This document shows positions 57,250 through 59,036 of a stretch of DNA of 59,036 nucleotides, piece by piece (position 1 is the first letter of the stretch; every line of letters starts with the position of its first letter). Source of the stretch: Cytophagales bacterium (GTDB taxonomy: Bacteria > Bacteroidota > Bacteroidia > Cytophagales > Spirosomataceae). Position numbers and translations under genes: made by a program. The stretch is taken from assembly GCA_013298865.1 (NCBI GenBank), contig JAAFJL010000009.1, positions 1 to 59,036 on the forward strand, written 5' to 3'. The notes under the pieces were generated by a model. The model had not been told where the DNA came from, made no database searches, and saw only the letters and a list, made by a program, of their open reading frames with translations.

Positions 57250-57309
57250 CCGTGGTACGGTTGAGACATAAACTCTTTTAGGTGAAATTAAACCTCAACC
57301 GTACCACGG
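57250..57309. promoter_or_regulatory. 16-base perfect inverted repeat in the lysR-hpd intergenic region
   Basis: CCGTGGTACGGTTGAG (57250-57265) and CTCAACCGTACCACGG (57294-57309). With a 28-base loop it could be a large operator or, equally, a REP-type element. Confidence 0.6.
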
Positions 57310-57393
57310 TTAGCAATGTCTTCCGACTGTGCGTCCCAGAATCAATTATAGAAGAACCAAGTTGTTTTAACATGAGCTAAAAATAAAAATTGT

Positions 57394-58521
57394 ATGGAAA
57401 CAGTCGAATTGCAATCAAGTACTATTACAAAACAAGATTTTTTGCCCTTGAATGGTACCGATTATATTGAATTTTATGTAGGCAATGCCAAACAATCTGC
57501 TCATTTCTATGAAAGTGTTTTTGGTTTTGAAATCATGGCGTATTCTGGACCAGAAACTGGTGTTAGAGAGAAGGCATCTTATGTGGTACAGCAAGGCAAA
57601 ATCCGTTTTGTGCTGACAACCTCTTTGTATGCCAACTCTGAAATCTCAGACCATGTTCGTAGCCACGGCGATGGTGTAAAAGTACTGGCTTTGTGGGTGG
57701 ACGATGCTACGGCTGCTTTTCATGAAACCGTTCAGAGAGGGGCAATACCTGTGAGTGAACCACAATATTTAGCAGATGAAGATGGCTACGTAATTGTTTC
57801 TTCTATCAAAACTTACGGAGACACGATTCATACTTTTGTGGAACGCAAAAATTATCATGGGTTATTTTTACCAACTTATATTCCTTTCAAAAGTCGTACA
57901 TCTAAGGGTACAGTTGGGCTTCAATACGTTGACCATTGTGTGGGAAATGTTCAGTTGGGCGACATGAATAAATGGGTCAAATTTTATGAAGAAGTAATGG
58001 GTTTCAAACTTTTGATGACTTTTGATGATAATGATATTTCAACCGAATTCAGTTCTTTGATGTCTAAAGTGGTCTCGAATGGCAATGGTTTTGTGAAATT
58101 CCCGATTAATGAACCTGCATCTGGACTAAAAAAATCTCAGGTGGACGAATACCTTGATTTCTATAATGGTGCTGGTGTTCAGCACATTGCGATTGCGACA
58201 AATGATATTATCAGAACCGTAACAGATTTGAAAGCCCGTGGAGTTGATTTTTTGGAAGTACCCGCAACTTACTATGATGATTTAACTGCAAGAGTTGGCA
58301 AAATAGACGAAGCGATTGAGCCATTGAAAAACCTAAATATTCTGGTTGACAGAGACGAAGAAGGTTATCTTTTGCAGATTTTTACTAAACCCGTAGAAGA
58401 CCGTCCGACTTTATTTTTTGAAATTATTCAAAGAAAAGGGGCAACTTCATTTGGAAAAGGTAATTTTAAAGCATTATTTGAAGCCATTGAACGAGAACAA
58501 GAGAAAAGAGGAAATCTATGA
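57394..58521 (+). CDS. hpd: 4-Hydroxyphenylpyruvate dioxygenase
   Basis: Fe(II)-dependent enzyme converting 4-hydroxyphenylpyruvate to homogentisate in Phe/Tyr catabolism. At 375 residues it is full length with two vicinal-oxygen-chelate domains. Metal ligands are His181 in YVDHCVGNV, His264 in GVQHIAIAT and Glu343 in FFEIIQRKG. The C-terminal gating helix region FGKGNFKALFEAIEREQ is intact. Its stop overlaps the start of the aromatic amino acid hydroxylase gene by four bases (ATGA), indicating one catabolic operon. Confidence 0.97.
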   Translation: METVELQSSTITKQDFLPLNGTDYIEFYVGNAKQSAHFYESVFGFEIMAYSGPETGVREKASYVVQQGKIRFVLTTSLYANSEISDHVRSHGDGVKVLALWVDDATAAFHETVQRGAIPVSEPQYLADEDGYVIVSSIKTYGDTIHTFVERKNYHGLFLPTYIPFKSRTSKGTVGLQYVDHCVGNVQLGDMNKWVKFYEEVMGFKLLMTFDDNDISTEFSSLMSKVVSNGNGFVKFPINEPASGLKKSQVDEYLDFYNGAGVQHIAIATNDIIRTVTDLKARGVDFLEVPATYYDDLTARVGKIDEAIEPLKNLNILVDRDEEGYLLQIFTKPVEDRPTLFFEIIQRKGATSFGKGNFKALFEAIEREQEKRGNL

Positions 58522-59036
58522 ATATTATCAGGAATGAAATAATTGACCATTTGCCAAAGCATTTGTTGCAGTTTGTAAATGAACAAATTTATGAAGACTA
58601 TTCGCCAATAGACCAAGCAGTCTGGCGGCACGTGATGCACAAAAATGTTAAATTCTTACCTTCTGTTGCCCATGAATCTTATTTGTTGGGTTTAGAAAAA
58701 ACGGGAATTTCCCCCGAAAACATACCCAATATGTACGGTATGAATCGGATTTTGAAAGAGATTGGTTGGGCTGCCGTAGCCGTTGATGGATTCATTCCGA
58801 CAAGTGCCTTCTTGGAATTTCAAGCCTATAATGTTTTGGTAATTGCCCATGACATTCGCCAGATTGAACATATTGATTACACTCCCGCCCCAGACATCAT
58901 ACATGAGTCCGCAGGTCATGCTCCCATCATTGCCAACCCCGAATATGCAGAATACCTTCGCCGTTTTGGTGAAATAGGTTGTCGGGCAATTTCATCAGAA
59001 AAAGAACACGAGCTTTATGAGGCAGTGCGGCATTTA
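58518..59036 (+). CDS. phhA: Aromatic amino acid hydroxylase (phenylalanine 4-monooxygenase), partial
   Basis: First 173 codons of a pterin-dependent hydroxylase that runs off the window. The iron-binding motif is present: PDIIHESAGHAPIIANPEY with His129 and His134. GFIPTSAFLEFQAYNVL and HDIRQIEHIDYTPAP precede it, as in the family. Start ATG 58518 overlaps the hpd stop. With hpd it forms the route phenylalanine to tyrosine (then 4-hydroxyphenylpyruvate) to homogentisate. Confidence 0.93.
   Translation, partial: MNIIRNEIIDHLPKHLLQFVNEQIYEDYSPIDQAVWRHVMHKNVKFLPSVAHESYLLGLEKTGISPENIPNMYGMNRILKEIGWAAVAVDGFIPTSAFLEFQAYNVLVIAHDIRQIEHIDYTPAPDIIHESAGHAPIIANPEYAEYLRRFGEIGCRAISSEKEHELYEAVRHL

Overview
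The window reads as chromosomal DNA of an AT-rich member of the Bacteroidota, most likely a Cytophagales/Spirosomaceae-type bacterium. The reasons are: promoters with a TAnnTTTG -7 element instead of E. coli-type boxes, type IX secretion (T9SS) sorting domains, the DUF4290-murA neighbourhood, a Bacteroidota-type putative porin, an OMP_b-brl_3-type TonB receptor, a C10 peptidase, YpdA, and many hairpin-rich intergenic repeats. The genus cannot be fixed from the sequence alone.

Layout. 1-4.4 kb: tail-specific protease Prc, a small nuclease-like gene lying between two copies of the prc 3' end and terminator, a FeoB-associated Cys-rich small protein, and an inositol-monophosphatase. 4.6-8.3 kb: an unusual RNA island with two short terminator-bounded transcripts, six tRNA genes (Pro, Lys, Cys, Phe, Ser, Tyr) in about 540 bases, a DraRnl/Rnl5-type RNA ligase 46 bases after the last tRNA, then an antitoxin/PIN-toxin pair. 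8.4-12.7 kb: a MITE-like element, YpdA, a ParDE module with a clear operator, a beta-lactamase-fold lipoprotein, an N-terminally truncated SDR, and 54-base tandem repeats. 12.7-16.5 kb: an AddB-like helicase/nuclease gene carrying an in-frame insertion of about 860 bases. The insertion is a DUF559 endonuclease domain flanked by palindromic repeats. 16.6-21.4 kb: DUF1349, GNAT, murA (Asp in place of the active-site Cys), a 23S-IVS-type four-helix protein and DUF4290. 21.4-24.1 kb: a lipoprotein, a C10 peptidase behind an AAT microsatellite, tRNA-Ser with a textbook promoter, and a second PIN toxin with a 54-residue antitoxin. 24.2-36 kb: secreted alpha-amylase, two large imperfect palindromes, a WYL regulator, a beta-helix-like exported protein, and two paralogous T9SS cargo proteins with near-identical 3' ends. 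36-43.3 kb: a four-module exported protein, a REP-associated transposase between inverted REPs, a porin, lpxK, a solo palindromic repeat of the family found inside addB, and menC. 43.5-47.6 kb: twin PKD lipoproteins, a decayed toxin-antitoxin module cut by REP sequences, two small genes, folA and GNAT. 47.6-59 kb: a tricorn-type protease, a TonB receptor between 52-base direct repeats, a LamG protein, and a LysR gene with a 127-base perfect tandem duplication at its 3' end, divergent from hpd and the start of an aromatic amino acid hydroxylase gene (phenylalanine/tyrosine catabolism).

The two most interesting loci are (i) the tRNA array - RNA ligase - PIN toxin island, which looks like an RNA damage/repair cassette, and (ii) the DUF559-plus-palindrome unit that lives in frame inside addB. 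Apart from these, the window is mostly housekeeping and surface genes separated by several families of structured repeats.
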